Notes: generated by a model not told the origin, from the letters alone. Shown: positions 45,882-57,670, numbered from the stretch's first letter. The stretch is DNA of 64,000 nt from Anodontia alba (GCA_964016985.1 OZ024823.1:67743925-67807924); one strand, 5' to 3'. Numbers and translations: made by a program.

Positions 45882-48800
45882 TTCGTTCGTCATTACTGAC
45901 AATGACCAATCCTATCCAACTGTGTGATGTGTTATTATTTGTGTGTTCTAAGATGGCTGATGAGACCAGTCTTAGCTCTAAACTGCCAGTTGCGGATAGA
46001 ACAAGAGAGGTCTGAGGAAGAAAGCTCTGTTGGTGATGCCTTAGCTCTGGCTTTCCGCGGTGCACGTTTATGCTCGGCTTCGCTGATTCTTTTTGCTTCG
46101 TATTCACCAGCTCCCCTTTTTATGAGGCCCGCCACTTTGTACGATCCTGTGCAATCTGTTCCCATGACTGTTGGTATGTTGGTCTTTAAGGGAGGCTTTG
46201 AGGGTGTCCTTGTATCGCTTCTTCTGACCACCATGGGAGCGTTTTCCTACTTGAAGTTCTCCATAGAGGATTTTCTTTGGCAAACTTTCATCAGGCATTC
46301 TGGTAACATGGCCTGTCCATCTTAACTGTGCCAATTTCAGAAGAGTATGTACACTCTGCATCCCTGCCCTTTTCAGGACTTCTGTGTCTGGAATCCTGTC
46401 TTGCCACTTGATCTTTAGAAGTTTTCTAAGACAGCTTGTATGGAAGTGGTTCAATCTTTTGGCATGCCGTTGGTAAACTGTCCAAGTTTCGCATGCGGCA
46501 ACACTACCGATTCCACTTCGGTTCCAAATTCTTCTACGTAGCCGGCCAAATGCTGCACTAGCTTTGGCAATTCTAGCATTGACTTCATCATCAATGTACA
46601 CAACTCTAGACAATGTGCTTCGAAGGTAGGTGAACTTGTCTACCACTTGCAGTCGTTGACCTTTCACTGTGATGGTAGGCTCCTTGTAAGGCTTTCCAGG
46701 TGCTGGCTGATATACTACCTCAGTCTTTTTGATGCTGATTGTGAGATCATAGCTGTCACATGAATCAGATACTTGATCCACACCTTTTTGCATTTTCTCT
46801 TCTGTTGGAGCACTCTTTGCCATGTCATCAGCAAAGAGGAACTCGTCTAGCACCTCTGTCTGCACCTTAATTTAACTTGCAACCTTCTTAGATTGAAAAG
46901 TTTCCCATCAAAGCGATACCTAATAGGTATACCATTGTCACCATCCTGGAAAGCATCTGTAAGCATAGCAGAAAACATCATGCTGAACAGTGTCGAAGCT
47001 AGTACACAGCCTTGCTTAACTCCATTTGTCACAGGAAATGGATCAGAAAACTCGCCATCATTTTGGACCCTTGCAAGCATACCATCATGGAACTGCCGCA
47101 CCATTGCTATGAATTTGGCAGGACAGCCAAACTTTGCCATAAATTTCCAAAGTCCCTCACGACTGACTGTGTCAAATGCTTTGTTAAGGTCGACAAAGGT
47201 CATGTAGAGGTCCACATTCTGTTCCTGGCATTTTTCTTGAAGCTGTCGTGCTGTAAAGATCATGTCTATTGTTCCTCTGTTTTTCCTGAATCCACACTGG
47301 CTTTCTGGTAGAAGCCCTGACCGTTCCAGGTGTTCATTCAATCGGTTCAGTAGGACCCTAGCAAGGATCTTCCCAGCAATTGACAATAAAGAGATGCCTC
47401 GATGATTGTCACAGACGAGGATTCCCTTTCCTTTTGAATAGGATAATTGTTGAATTCCAATAATTGTTTAATTCTTGAGGGATGGCTTCTTTTCTCCACA
47501 TAATGTGAAAATACACTGTCAGTTTCTCTGCAACTGGAGGACCTCCTGCTTTGTAGATCTCTGCAGGTATTGCATCTGATCCTGGAGCCTTGCCAGATGA
47601 CAGGAGTTTTATTGCTTTCACTGTTTCAGAGACGGTTGGGAGCTCATCAAGCAGCGGATTACATTCCACCTGTGGTAGTCTGTTGATAGCTTCATCATTG
47701 ATAGATGATGGCCGATTAAGGACACCATCAAAGTGTTCAGCCCATCATTTCAAGATAGCTTCTTTGTTAGTCAGAAGACTAGTTCCATCTGCACTAAGGA
47801 GTGGGATGGTTCCTGAGCTCTGAGGACCATATACTGTCTTGAGTGCATCAAAGAACTTTTTCATGTCCTTTCTGTCTGCAAAGGACTGGATTTCATCAGC
47901 CTTTTTTCTCAGCCAGGAGTCTTGCATGTCTCTGAGCCTCGTCTTGCATATGTTTGAATAGACAGTCTTGCTAGATACTGAGCTGGTATTTCTGAGGTAA
48001 GCCTTGTGTTTTTGGTGTTTCTCTTCAAGGAGTCCCTGAATTTCTTTGTCATTCTCATCAAACCAATCTTGGTGTTTGCGAGATACTGGTCCTAAGGAAT
48101 CCATTGCTGAAGAGTGAACGGTGTCTCTGAAGACTGTCCAGCTCTCATCTACATCTTCTGAACTGTATTCCAGTGCATCTAAACGGCTGCAGAGATCGTT
48201 GACGACTGCTTGCCTCTTGCTGTCTTGTTTCAGCTTGGAGACATCTAATTTTTTTGGCACCTTCTTGCCTTGTGGTCGTCGTACAGGCTGAATGCGCAGG
48301 TTGAGTTTGCTGACAATAAGCCTGTGATCTGTGCAACAGTCTGCACCACACATAGTTTTAGTCACTCTGACATCCTGTCTGTCCTTCCATCGCACTATGA
48401 CATAATCAATGCCAGTGTTTGGAGCGAGGGTGCATCCATTGCACTTCCCTACACCTTCAGATCCAATCACTCCTTCCCAGGTCTGGTGGTCTGTGCCCAC
48501 TCTGGCATTGAAGTCCCCAAGGAGGATGAGTTTGTCTGTCCGGGGTGCTGCAGAAATCACAGAATCCAAATCATCATAGAACTTGTCTTTAACCTCATCT
48601 GGGTTGGTCATTGTGGGTGCATAGGCACTTACAATGGTTGCATGCCTCTTGCCAGATAAGGGAAGTCTCAGCGTCATCAGGCGGTCATTTATGCCTTTGG
48701 GAAGTCCTGAGAGCTTGCTGACGAGGTGTGACTTGATGGCGAATCCTACTCCTGCTTCACGCCGCTCTTCTTTTTTGCGTTCACTCCAGAAGAAAGTGTA

Positions 48801-49470
48801 GCCAGCACCTTCTTTTAAAAGTCCTTCTTCTGCATGGCGAGTCTCATTCAGAGCTGCAATCTCGACTTTGTATCGGTCAAGTTCTCTACCAACTAGAGCT
48901 GTTCTTCGCTCAGGTCTGTCAGAACCAGAACTGTCCATTAGGATGCGAACATTCCAAGCGCCGATGGTTAGAGGTATCACCTTCATCTTCTTTTTTCTTG
49001 TTCGACCGCTAAGTGGGATTCCCGCTAATCGCGGTTAACCAGCCAGGAGTTTTGAAGCAGGCAATTGTTTAGGGCACCTTTTCTAGCCCCTTCCCCATGC
49101 TACGTGGGTGAGCAGTGCGATCCTAAAAAGGTCTGCTCAGTCGCTGTTCGGCTGCCGAATTCCCCATACTGCTTCGCTCTTAAGGAAAGCGACCATATAG
49201 AACCAAGCCGCCTGTGTGCAGGTCCGCAACTACAGCTTCCAGTGTTTCCTCACCTGCTGCTTCGCCGCTCGCCCATCGCCACAGGGCTTTTGTATGATTT
49301 GCATATATGTACTTGCTGTGAATGTGTTGCTGATTAAGATGACATGCGCTGTGAATTGGATTATAGTGAGGGAGAGGCGCGCACTCTCTCATCCTGACCT
49401 AGCTGGATCCAGAGGCAAGACAGAAATCTGGAGCTAAGCCCGGATGCAGTGGATGACCACGACTTCTTTA
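45882..49470 (-). mobile_element. RTE-like (APE-type) LINE, nearly complete, 3.6 kb
   Basis: Bounded exactly by the 16-bp duplications. On the minus strand: about 480 bp of 5' UTR-like sequence (49470-48987), one long ORF (APE, RT, C-terminal zinc-finger-like tail; see next entry), then about 50 bp of 3' UTR. There is no poly(A); the 3' end reads ggattggtcattgtcag...aacgaa. The family has relatives often annotated as craniofacial-development-protein-2-like or jockey-like RNA-directed polymerase; I place it near RTE/BovB on motif recognition only. Confidence 0.85.
45935..48986 (-). pseudogene. LINE polyprotein: APE endonuclease, reverse transcriptase, C2H2-like tail
   Basis: ATG at 48986 (MKVIPLTIGAWNVRILM). 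APE: WNVR, ALNETRHAEEG, ILLGDFNARVG and CTDHRLIVSKL. A deletion of roughly 45 residues is suspected between GKCNG and GIDYVIV, because the usual SW..P box is missing. An in-frame TGA lies at 47745. RT: GKAPGSDAIPAEI, a frameshift near 47410, CDNHRGISLLS, PESQCGFRKNRGTIDMIF, MTFVDLNKAFDTVSREG (motif A), GVKQGCVLA, a frameshift near 46865, and EFLFADDMA (motif C, FADD). The RT tail lacks a short piece before ACETWTVYQRH. After a frameshift near 46150 the end reads LSCSIRNWQFRAKTGLISHLRTHK, shaped like a C2H2 finger with the second Cys now Arg. It is inactive through these breaks but otherwise well preserved, implying a recent insertion. Confidence 0.9.
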
Positions 49471-49486
49471 TGGACAGACTACCCAG

Positions 49487-49700
49487 AAATGTGCTAATCG
49501 CATATATCATAAATTTGACTGTGCATTTTCCTGATATGTTTACCAATGTTTCAGAACATTTCAATTCTTCAAGATTTTTCATTCATGCCTATTGAGAAAA
49601 GTTCAAATAATTGGAAATGACTTTTAAAGGAAACATTTTGGATGCACTTTCTTGGAATGATTGCTCCAAAAAGCATGAATTCCAAAGTATTGGATTTTAA
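49487..49700 (+). pseudogene. Penelope-like GIY-YIG region, 3' part
   Basis: Continues the domain cut at 45881: RIYHKFD, DMFTNVSEHFNSS, ERKHFG/RKHFWMHF-like and PKSMNSKV-like pieces are readable across several frames (the R-x3-H helix, the NVSEHFN strand and the C-terminal lobe of PLE nucleases). Several frameshifts. Reading it as the partner of 45530-45881 rests on domain order plus the target duplication. Confidence 0.7.
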
Positions 49701-49716
49701 TAACAACGCCTTTAAT

Positions 49717-49744
49717 ACCCGGGGATTGTCCCCGGGTTTTCTAT
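49717..49744 (+). repeat. GC-rich hairpin, Helitron-end-like
   Basis: Perfect 9-bp stem acccgggga/tccccgggt with loop ttg, followed by tttctat. It resembles the hairpin-plus-CTAG at 30669, including the preceding taatac/aatac, but ends CTAT rather than CTRR. A weak candidate for a Helitron end. Confidence 0.35.
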
Positions 49745-50682
49745 AACCTTTGCCTGTGTGCCTAGTTATTACTCTGATCAGCCTGCGAATCTGAAATGTC
49801 TAATTTGACTACTGAGGTTACTGGAAACCTTAACTCTTCATGCCACCTACTGTAGGTCCAGTCAGACTGCATGGTTGCGCGGGCATATCTGGATTTTCGC
49901 TGGCTGTTTATGTGGTTTTGTAGGCATTGTTGTCCTGTGGCTCAGTTTTTTATTTAATATGACAGTTATTACAAGCGTCTTAATATTACGTTAAAAAATG
50001 CATTTTTCCTGTGATTTTGCACTTTTGCATCTTCAAAGATCCTGCTATTATGAAATGAGCTTAACTCTTTGAATCATCCAAGCAAACACATAACGTCGCA
50101 ACAACGCGAATTGTGTGTTTGCTGGGATCAAGTTTTTACACCAGTCATTGCTATTTTTGACGTCGTTGCCAGTGACGTCATGTGACGTTGATGTAACCAT
50201 GTTTCATTGTTAACAATAATGTCCCTTGGAAAAGGTTGTATTAAACGAAACTATTCGGGAATTAAATTTGAAATTAAAAAAAATACTTGGAGTTTGATCT
50301 CTTTTACGTATTAAACTATTCCAGATGTACCGATCTTAGAAATATTTATCTATCAAATATTCTTCAAACTCATAGCTACTGTTTGGAGAAAAAAAAAAAT
50401 GCATCAATTAATGAGAATAAGAGTCTATTTTTAAAAGTTCAACACTATATGATCACGTGATTTAATATGCATACTATTTCATGTCTTAGCCGAAACCGTA
50501 AATCCATGTCTGAAATCAAATACAGTCATGCTTTAGACACGTGGAGATTACATGTACTTCTTGGGATCCGTCAAATTTTAAATGTATTATACTAGTATAT
50601 ACAGCGACTTAGATGAAGTTAAAATAATAACTATTTCTCTGTAATATACACATGTATCATGTATTCTACTCATATTCGATTA
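49745..50682. other. No gene recognised
   Basis: AT-rich unique-looking DNA; A run at 50389-50399. No exon or repeat is supported. Confidence 0.5.
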
Positions 50683-50850
50683 ACAACCGAACAAGAGAAT
50701 AAGTTGTGCGAACAAGATATTTAGTTGTCCAAGCAACAAATTAAGATGTCCGAACAAGATATTATCTTGTGCAGGCAAGATATTAAGTTGCTCGAACAAA
50801 ATATTATTTTGTTCGGACAAAATATTATTTTGTTCGGACAACTTGAAAAA
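50683..50850. repeat. 20-bp minisatellite with internal dyads
   Basis: Units such as gttgtccgaacaagatatta, and palindromic aaaatattattttgttcgg twice at 50798-50838. Same unit as 41240-41335, where it follows a PLE 3' end. Confidence 0.85.
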
Positions 50851-51188
50851 TAGCTTGCATGTCCCTTCACGAGTTCCGTATATAACCGTGGAAAACGCAT
50901 TTTGCCAGTTTTGTGACATTTTACTATAGAAAGACAGAACATCAAAATTATTTATGTCATTTGAAATTCAATTTTGTTTACTATGCTATGTGTTCAAATA
51001 AACCAATGGTTAATCAGCGAATATACATTATCGTATCAAGTTATAATTAGTAAATGTTTTAAACCTTATAATATATAAAGCTGGTTAGTGTAAAAAAAGT
51101 TACGCCATTTCTTGACTTTGTAACATTTATAGATATTCGAGCCAAATATAAGTGATGGTGCAATTTGAGTTATAATTATTTTTTTTTA
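50851..51188. other. No gene recognised
   Basis: AT-rich; nothing supported. Confidence 0.5.
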
Positions 51189-51560
51189 TAGCCCGCCATA
51201 AGATAGTGGCGGGTATTATGGTATCACGTTGGCTGTCCGTGTGTCTGTCCGTGTGCGATACGTCTGTATTTTCATTTCCAAATAATAACTATGGTAAATA
51301 TCAATGGATTTTCACCCAACTTGGTATGTGCATTGATATTGTAGAGACCTGGTTTGGGATTGCTGATTGGCAAATTTCGTCAATTTTTGACATCTACCCG
51401 CGACATTTTCGTATTTTCATTTCCGGACGATAAATTTAGTAAATATCAATGGATTTCCACCAAACTTGGTGCATTGATATTGATGAGATCTGCTTTGGGA
51501 TTGCTGATCGGCAAATTTCGTCTATTTTTGACAGAGTTATCTGCCCGCAATACATCCGTA
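51189..51560 (+). repeat. Element with terminal hairpin and 145-bp tandem duplication
   Basis: Opens with the dyad agcccgccataag/gtggcgggt (51191-51216) and a gtccgtgtgtctgtccgtg stretch. Two tandem units then follow (about 51267-51410 and 51411-51545), each carrying cgtattttcatttcc, aatatcaatggatttcac, catcaacttggtgcat-like and gggattgctgat.ggcaaatttcgtc. The frames at 51206-51667 follow this duplication and are not genes. It joins the minus PLE at about 51575. Confidence 0.75.
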
Positions 51561-51584
51561 TTTTACTTTCAGGGAATCTCGATT

Positions 51585-51960
51585 TTACGTGGCCACAATC
51601 CTCGCCCTTACTTCTACCGCGGCGGTTTAGACACATAATTTGTTCAGTCCGCATGAAGGCTTCCTAATTCATCAGTGCTACATCTCCGAGAACACAAAAA
51701 ATCAACTAATTACAGATATGAAACAATGATGAGGACTCGACAGCACGAAACAACTGAAATGCTGGAGCAAAAGAAAACCAACAGTTAGACTCCGGTGGAC
51801 CCGACTAAAGATAGAGTAACCAACATTACCCAAAATTAAATTTCAAGTAAGCCTTTACGCTGGAACCATCATAGAATCTGAGGCCTAACCCGCCGGCGTG
51901 CAATTAAAGAGGGATGCAAAGTTAACCTTGATTGGGTTAACAACCATGCATGCAGTCTGT
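51585..51960 (-). mobile_element. Penelope-like element 3' region, copy e
   Basis: Minus strand, directly after the RT below: gggttaacaaccatgcatgc side, then aactgttggttttcttttgc, cagttgtttcgtgctgtcga, gttctcggagatgtagcac, ccttcatgcggactgaac and gattgtggccacgtaaaatcg. Being attached to an RT, it identifies the solitary copies a and d as PLE-derived. Confidence 0.8.
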
Positions 51961-53403
51961 CGTATAACATTTATGTTGTACTCAATCTTTTTATATCGAA
52001 GAATGATTTTACGAAATTCATTGCAAGAATATATTTTTCTGAATTTATACACTAAGTCACCATAAAATTCGGGTTCCGATAGGCCTTGTTGCAGAAGAGA
52101 GTTTAGTCCTACACTGAATTTTGAACTAAATCGGAATGTCTATAAAACTTAGAAAAGGCTTTACGTAGTTTATGATACCGATAACCCTGATTAAGAAGTT
52201 TAGCAGCAATTTATTACGAGTGTTGAAGTCAGTTACATGACTAGACAAATCGAATTAATTGTGCAATATAAACACCGTAGAATGCCGCACGAGGAACATC
52301 ACCATCCAAGAAAGGAAAATTTGCAATGTCAAAATCAAAATCATCGCGTTTACCATAAATTTTGCAGGAAACAAACCCATCTACAACAGACAAATGTAAA
52401 TCCAAAGACGCGGCTTCGGTATCAGAAGAATTAGCTTTATTTAACTGAAGTTCTGTGTGTGTGTGTGTGGGGGGGGGGGGGGGTTGACTGAACCATCGAA
52501 GTAGGTATTGTCAATATTCAATATTCAATAAATCATCCAAATATCTTGAAGTCGAGCTAAAAGCTTCAATGATTTCAGATTGGTTTTCAACGGAAAGGGA
52601 CATCATGGTCTCTTTCATAACAAAACACGAACAAATCAGCCACAAGGGGTGCGCAATTCGTACCCATCGGAATAACCACAATTTGTCTAAATAACTTAGT
52701 ACCAAATCTTATATAAATATTGTCAAGTAGAAAGGTAAGAGCTTCACTCACTTTCTGACATGTCCATAATGTGTAATTTTAATGCACTTTAGAAGTGAAA
52801 AAAGCATTTCTTACATTACATGCAAGGTAGTGGGAATCTTCTCTATGAAATGTCCATTCAATTAAATCATTTAGTTTTTCTTTTATAAGATTATGAGGGA
52901 GTGTAGTGTAAAGCGTGGAAGAATCATAAGTAGACAAACTAGAAGCACGAAATTGTCTGGATTTCAATTTATTTAAAACCTCATTCGAATTTTTTATAGA
53001 CCAAAACAGATTTCTCCCTGATCTTTCGAAAACTTTGTCACAATATTTGATTGCATGTTTTTTGATGGCAGTAAGACATGAAGTTAATAATTTAGAAAGT
53101 TCAGTAGAGCTTGAATTTGCAATAAACCGTGCTTTGTAAGGTCTGTTATGAAGTTTAGGTAACCAATATAACGTAGGAAGCTTGTCTTGGCCTTCAGTAA
53201 CACATAAGCAAACTTGGTGGCTGAATGACAGATATGGTCATTAACTACAGACCTCTCTTCAGCCAAAGGTTGTAGTTCATAGTACCACGAAGCTCTTGCT
53301 GAAGAGTGTTAACATAGTGGAGCTGTCAAACAACGACAACATTGTTAGCGGCCTTGTCTGCCGGAGCCAAAACATACTTATGAAATTCTTGAATATCTAG
53401 TTT
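51960..53403 (-). pseudogene. Penelope-like reverse transcriptase (near full RT core)
   Basis: Minus strand from 53403: LDIQEF-like, APADKAANNVVVV-like, EERSVVNDHICHSATKFAY, KLPTLYWLPKLHNRPYKARFIANSSS (RT motifs 1-2), ELSKLLTSCLTAIKKH, KSRQFRASSLSTYDSSTLYTTLPHN (palm motif A region), HYLACNVRNAFF, VVIPMGTNCAP-like, and SRYLDDLLNIE with catalytic LDD codons at 52532-52540. C-terminal pieces (SSDTEA, FLDGDVPR-like, RDHSV..) run to about 52000. Stops and at least six frameshifts occur. A (GT)/poly(G) tract (about 52456-52483) interrupts it. Sequence stops at 53403 where family A begins, so any domain upstream of the RT is lost. Confidence 0.85.
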
Positions 53404-56400
53404 AAGGTAAAACCTTTAAAAATCTGCTTCTCCAGAACCCAGGATGCTTGGGGCTGAATCTTTGCACAAATTATCGGGGCGGAAGGTCTATTAAAGTTGT
53501 TAGAATGAAGGTCGTACTTTGACGTTTGACTTTTTTACAGAGAGGTCAGATTTGCTTCCCTATGCATATGTATGGGCCTCATACATTTATATAGGGAAAA
53601 TGTTGAGAGCTTCATTCTCCCCTAAAGCCACCAGGCCAATGATGCTCAAATTTATGTGGAGCCTCCTTGGGGCAGGGAAAAGAAAGATTGCTAAAATGGT
53701 TGCGGTCAGTTGACCAAGATGGCCATATGGTAAAAATCTTCGTAAAAATCTTCTCCTCCAGAACCGAGGATGCCTCGGGGCTAATTCTTTGCACAAAGCA
53801 TTTGGGACGGAAGCTTTACAAAAGTTGCTAAAATAAGACTCGTACATTGACGTTTGACATTTTACGGAGAGGTCAAGTTTGCTTCCCTATGCAATTGTAT
53901 TGGTCTCATGCATTTGTATGGGAAAAATGTTGAGAACTTCAAACGACCCTCCTCGTAAGCCGCCGGGCCAATGTTGCTCAAATTTCATGTTGAGCCTCCT
54001 TGGGACAGAGGAAAGAAAGATTGCTAAAATGGTCGCATTCAATTGACCAAGTTAGCCACCATGCCCATATATGTTAAAAACTTTTACAAATCTACTTTTC
54101 CAGAACCCAGGATGCCTTGGAGTGAATCTTTGCACAAATCATCGGGCACGGGAGATCTACCAAAATTGCTAAAATGAAGGTCGTACATTGACGACTTTTT
54201 TTTTTGCAGAGAGGTCTAGTTTGTTTCCATATTGGCCCCATACATTTGTATGAGGAAAATGTTGAGAACTTCAAACGGCTTCTCCTCTGAAGCCGCCAGG
54301 CAAATGTTGCTCAAATTGGAGCAGGGTGAAAGATTGCTAAAATGATTGCGGCCCATTGACCAAGATGGCCATCATGCCCATATATGGTAAAAACCTTTAA
54401 AAATCTTCTTATCCAGAACCGAGGACGCCTTGTGGCTGAATCTTTGCATAAATCATTGGGGATGGTAGGTCTACCAAAGTTGCTAAAATGAGGGTCCTAC
54501 ATTGCCGTTTGACATTTTTACGGCGAGGTCAAGTTTGTTTCCCTATGCATTTGTATGGGCCCCACACATTTGTATGGGAAATTGTTGAAAACTTCAAACG
54601 ACCTCCTCTGAAGCCGCCGGGCCAATGTTGCTCAAATTTCAAGTGGAATCTCCTTGGGACAGAAGAAAGAAAGATTGTTAAAATGGTTGCAGTCCACAGA
54701 CCAAGATGGCCGCCATGCATATGGTAAAACCTTTAAAAACCTTCTCCTCCAGAACCAAATAAGCCCTGAGGCCAAATCTTTGCACAAATCATTGGGAGCG
54801 GGAGGTCTACCGAAATTGCTAAAATGATGGTCTTACGTTGACGTTTGACCTTTTTATGGCAAGGTCAAATTTGTATGTGCCCTATATGGGAAAAATTTTG
54901 AGAATTCATACATCTCCTCTAAATACATGATCCAATTGAGTTGAAACTTGATGAGGAGCATCGGGGCACCTAATAGACACAAAATAGTTAAAACTGAGTC
55001 GATCGAAAATCCAAGACGGTCGCTACAGCCGCCCTCTTCAAAATCAATTTTCAAAATCTCTTCCCAAGCCTTTGGTTTATTTGAGCCGAAACTTGCTCTA
55101 TAACAACATGATGTCTTCTGGATCGTAATGAGCTAAAATCTTGTCGATCGAAAAATCCAAGATGGCCGCCATCTTGGAATTTTTTTTTTTGATATCTTTT
55201 GATATCTTTTCGCAAACCACAAGGCGAACAATATAGCAACAGTTTGTAGATGAAAAATAGCAAAAATCATGCCGATTGGAAATCCAAAATGACCGCCATT
55301 GTAGCCATCTTGAAAACCAGTTTTTGACTTCTCCTCCCAAACCATAGGGCGATTTGAGTTGAAACACACTGTAGAACAGGATGACCTCAAAATCGAAAAT
55401 AGCTAAAATTGTGCCGATCGGAAAATTTATTTTCAACATCTCCTCGCAAACAACTCTGCAAATTAAGTTTAAACTTATGATGGAGCACCAGGCCGACCAA
55501 TAGATATAAAAGTAGCTAAAATCATGTTAAAATGGAAATCCAAAATGACCACCACAGCCACCATTTTAAAAATTGATTTTTAACGTCTGCTCCTGAACCA
55601 TTGGGTGATTTGAGTTAAAAATTACATTGTAGCAACAGAATGACTTGTAGATCAAAAGTATATAAAATTTGCTGATCAGAAATCTAAGATGGCCGCCACA
55701 GATGCCATCTTGAAAACAATTTTTTGACATCTCCTGAACCATTGGGTGATTTGAGTTGAAACTTAAACTGAAGATCTCTAGATTGAAAATAGCCAAGTTT
55801 GTGCCGATCGAAAATCCAAGATGGCCACCACAGCCGCCATCTTGTTTTAATGTCTTCTCTGAAACCGATTGAGGAATTTTCACCAGATTTCTCATGGGGC
55901 TTTCTGTCGAAAGGGTACTGACAATTTGTTCGAATTGAACAAGATGGCTGCCATGCCCATAAATGGTAAAAAGACTTAAAATCTTCTTCGTCAATACCAA
56001 GACAGCTTTGGCTGAATCTTGGTATATAGCATCGGGAACTCAAGGTGTACTAAGTTTTCCAAATGATGATCGTAGGTTGACCGTTGACCTTTTTACGGCA
56101 AGGTCAAAATTGCGCCCCCCCCCCCCCCCCCCATACATTTGTTTTGGAAAAATGTTGAAAAATCATTTTCCCAATGGATAATAAAGAATAATGGCTGAAG
56201 CTTACAACGTCTGATTAAATTAGTTAAACTGTTAGCTACTGTCAAAATTTTGGGGGCTTTCTGCCCTCGCCCATGGGCTAACATTGTGAAATCTTTAAAT
56301 GTCTTCTTCTCTGAAATAGCTTGAGCAGTTTTTACTAGATTTCACAAGGTTCACATAGAGCCTTCTGTCGGAAGGAAATTGACAATTTGTTCAAATGGTT

Positions 56401-56665
56401 CTGCCCCGTTCAACAAGATGGCTGCCATGCCCATATATGGTAAAACACTTAAAATTCTTCTTCTTCAGAACTAAGAAAGCCCTGAGGCTGAAACTTGGTA
56501 TACAACATCAGGGACTGAAAGTCTACTAAGTTTGTTGAAGTGATGATACTTTGACCTTTATATGGTATAAATTTTGTATCCTAGTTGCTGTGGCAATACT
56601 GGAAGAAGTTGCATGGCATTTGCAGATATGCAAAAGCTGTTTTTATCTGGTGAGCGAACCGTGGC
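53404..56665 (-). repeat. Family A tandem array, 3.3 kb
   Basis: Part 1 (53404-54850): monomers near 335 bp, marked by acattgacgtttgac at 53515, 53846, 54184, 54498 and 54834. Each has ccctatgca.ttgtatggg, gccgccgggccaatgttgctc, ttgggacagaggaaagaaagattgctaaaatgg-type words (split by variants), gaccaagatggcc and catatatggtaaaaac. Part 2 (54850-55850): shorter units of about 135 bp centred on gccgatcgaaaatccaagatggccgcc (near 55005, 55144, 55270, 55412, 55528, 55675, 55810). Part 3 returns to long monomers and ends with ttgctgtggcaatactgg. No protein is encoded. Confidence 0.9.
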
Positions 56666-56667
56666 CC

Positions 56668-56706
56668 GGTGGGGGGGGGGGGGTGGGGGTGGGGGGTGGT
56701 GGTGGG
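56668..56706. repeat. G-rich run, possible G-quadruplex
   Basis: Runs of 14, 5 and 6 G separated by single T, then gtggtgggg-type sequence. Such runs can fold as G4 on the plus strand; it may equally be unstable simple sequence. Confidence 0.7.
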
Positions 56707-56724
56707 CTCTTGCTTCCTTTGGGA

Positions 56725-57060
56725 TCAATGAGCCCATACTTTGAAAATCGAATACCGCTTAAGCCGGTGCTAGAGTAAACATATTTTATTAGAAATTCCC
56801 TTTGAGAGCAATAAACACACTAACGGAAATGAAAACAACAGCCGAAATGTCCAAGATTTCAGGGCTAACACTCAGATCGATTGAACTAGCTAGTTTCGAA
56901 CAATCAGGTCCCATAAGAGACTGTAGAAGCAGTAGTTGTGTTTATGCGTATAACCTATGACATCTTATGTATAAAGTTGGGACATGTTTGAAGGGAAATT
57001 ATATGCAACGAAAAAGAGATGTCGTCGACATACCGCTCCGGAAAAAGCATAAGTGAGCAT
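56725..57060. repeat. Family B fragment and adjoining old repeat
   Basis: gggatcaatgagcccata and aatcgaataccgcttaagcc (56720-56766) are family B in reverse orientation. 56985-57060 shares aaggga(a/c).tatatgcaa.gaaa with 43140-43175. Confidence 0.6.
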
Positions 57061-57409
57061 GAAAGTGCTCTTTATCAAGTTGTAGAATTATAAACATCAA
57101 TGTCTATAAGACAAAGCTTTGTTTATCATTGTGATGACATAAGCCAGTATAATGTTTTTACATCCCTTAAGATATAACGCCTAATTTTGGTACACCGATG
57201 TACTCGACGACGGCTATAGAAATTGGCTTCCGTCCGTACGTACGTTTGACACAGGTATTGTATTTGCAACCCCTAATACATTTCTAAAGTACCTATGTTC
57301 AAATACCATCAATGGATATTTAATAGCTGAACATATTGAAGCGCGGTTACGCTTCATTGATTCTTACTAGTTTTATTGCCATTTGTTAAAAATCCGCGTA
57401 TTCTCTCTT
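57061..57409. other. No gene recognised
   Basis: Unassigned sequence with cgtccgtacgtacg near 57232. Confidence 0.45.
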
Positions 57410-57670
57410 ACTGTAATCTCTCTTACTTGAAATCAATATTTCTTTCATCTGTATCCATGTTAACATCACACGACACTGTGAACCGTAAATTTTCGAAACC
57501 TCCGACATCGTGCAACTGCTCCTTATGCTGCATGCGACGATTCCTCCACATTTCCGCAGGCTATTTAACTGTAAAGCAATGAGGTCAGCACGACAATGAT
57601 TGAATTTTCAAAACCTCTGACACCGTGCAACCGCTCCTCCGAAATCATGAGCATAATGTGTCAAAGTACG
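57410..57670. repeat. Dispersed repeat shared with 40500-40720, internally duplicated
   Basis: tttcgaaacctccgacatcgtgcaac at 57491-57516 recurs as ttcaaaacctctgacaccgtgcaac at about 57607-57631, with gctgcatgcgacgattcctc between them. Confidence 0.8.

Larger units (their letters stand above)
45866..49486. repeat. 16-bp target-site duplications of the LINE insertion
   Basis: tggacagactacccag occurs at 45866-45881 and 49471-49486, immediately flanking the LINE. In the left copy it encodes the end of YVGQTTQ. Sixteen exact bases at both borders is the mark of target-primed reverse transcription. Confidence 0.93.

Noticed and set aside
51206..51667. Overlapping frames with similar residues (GLLIGKFRQF twice)
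   Set aside because: The similarity comes from the 145-bp tandem duplication at 51267-51545.
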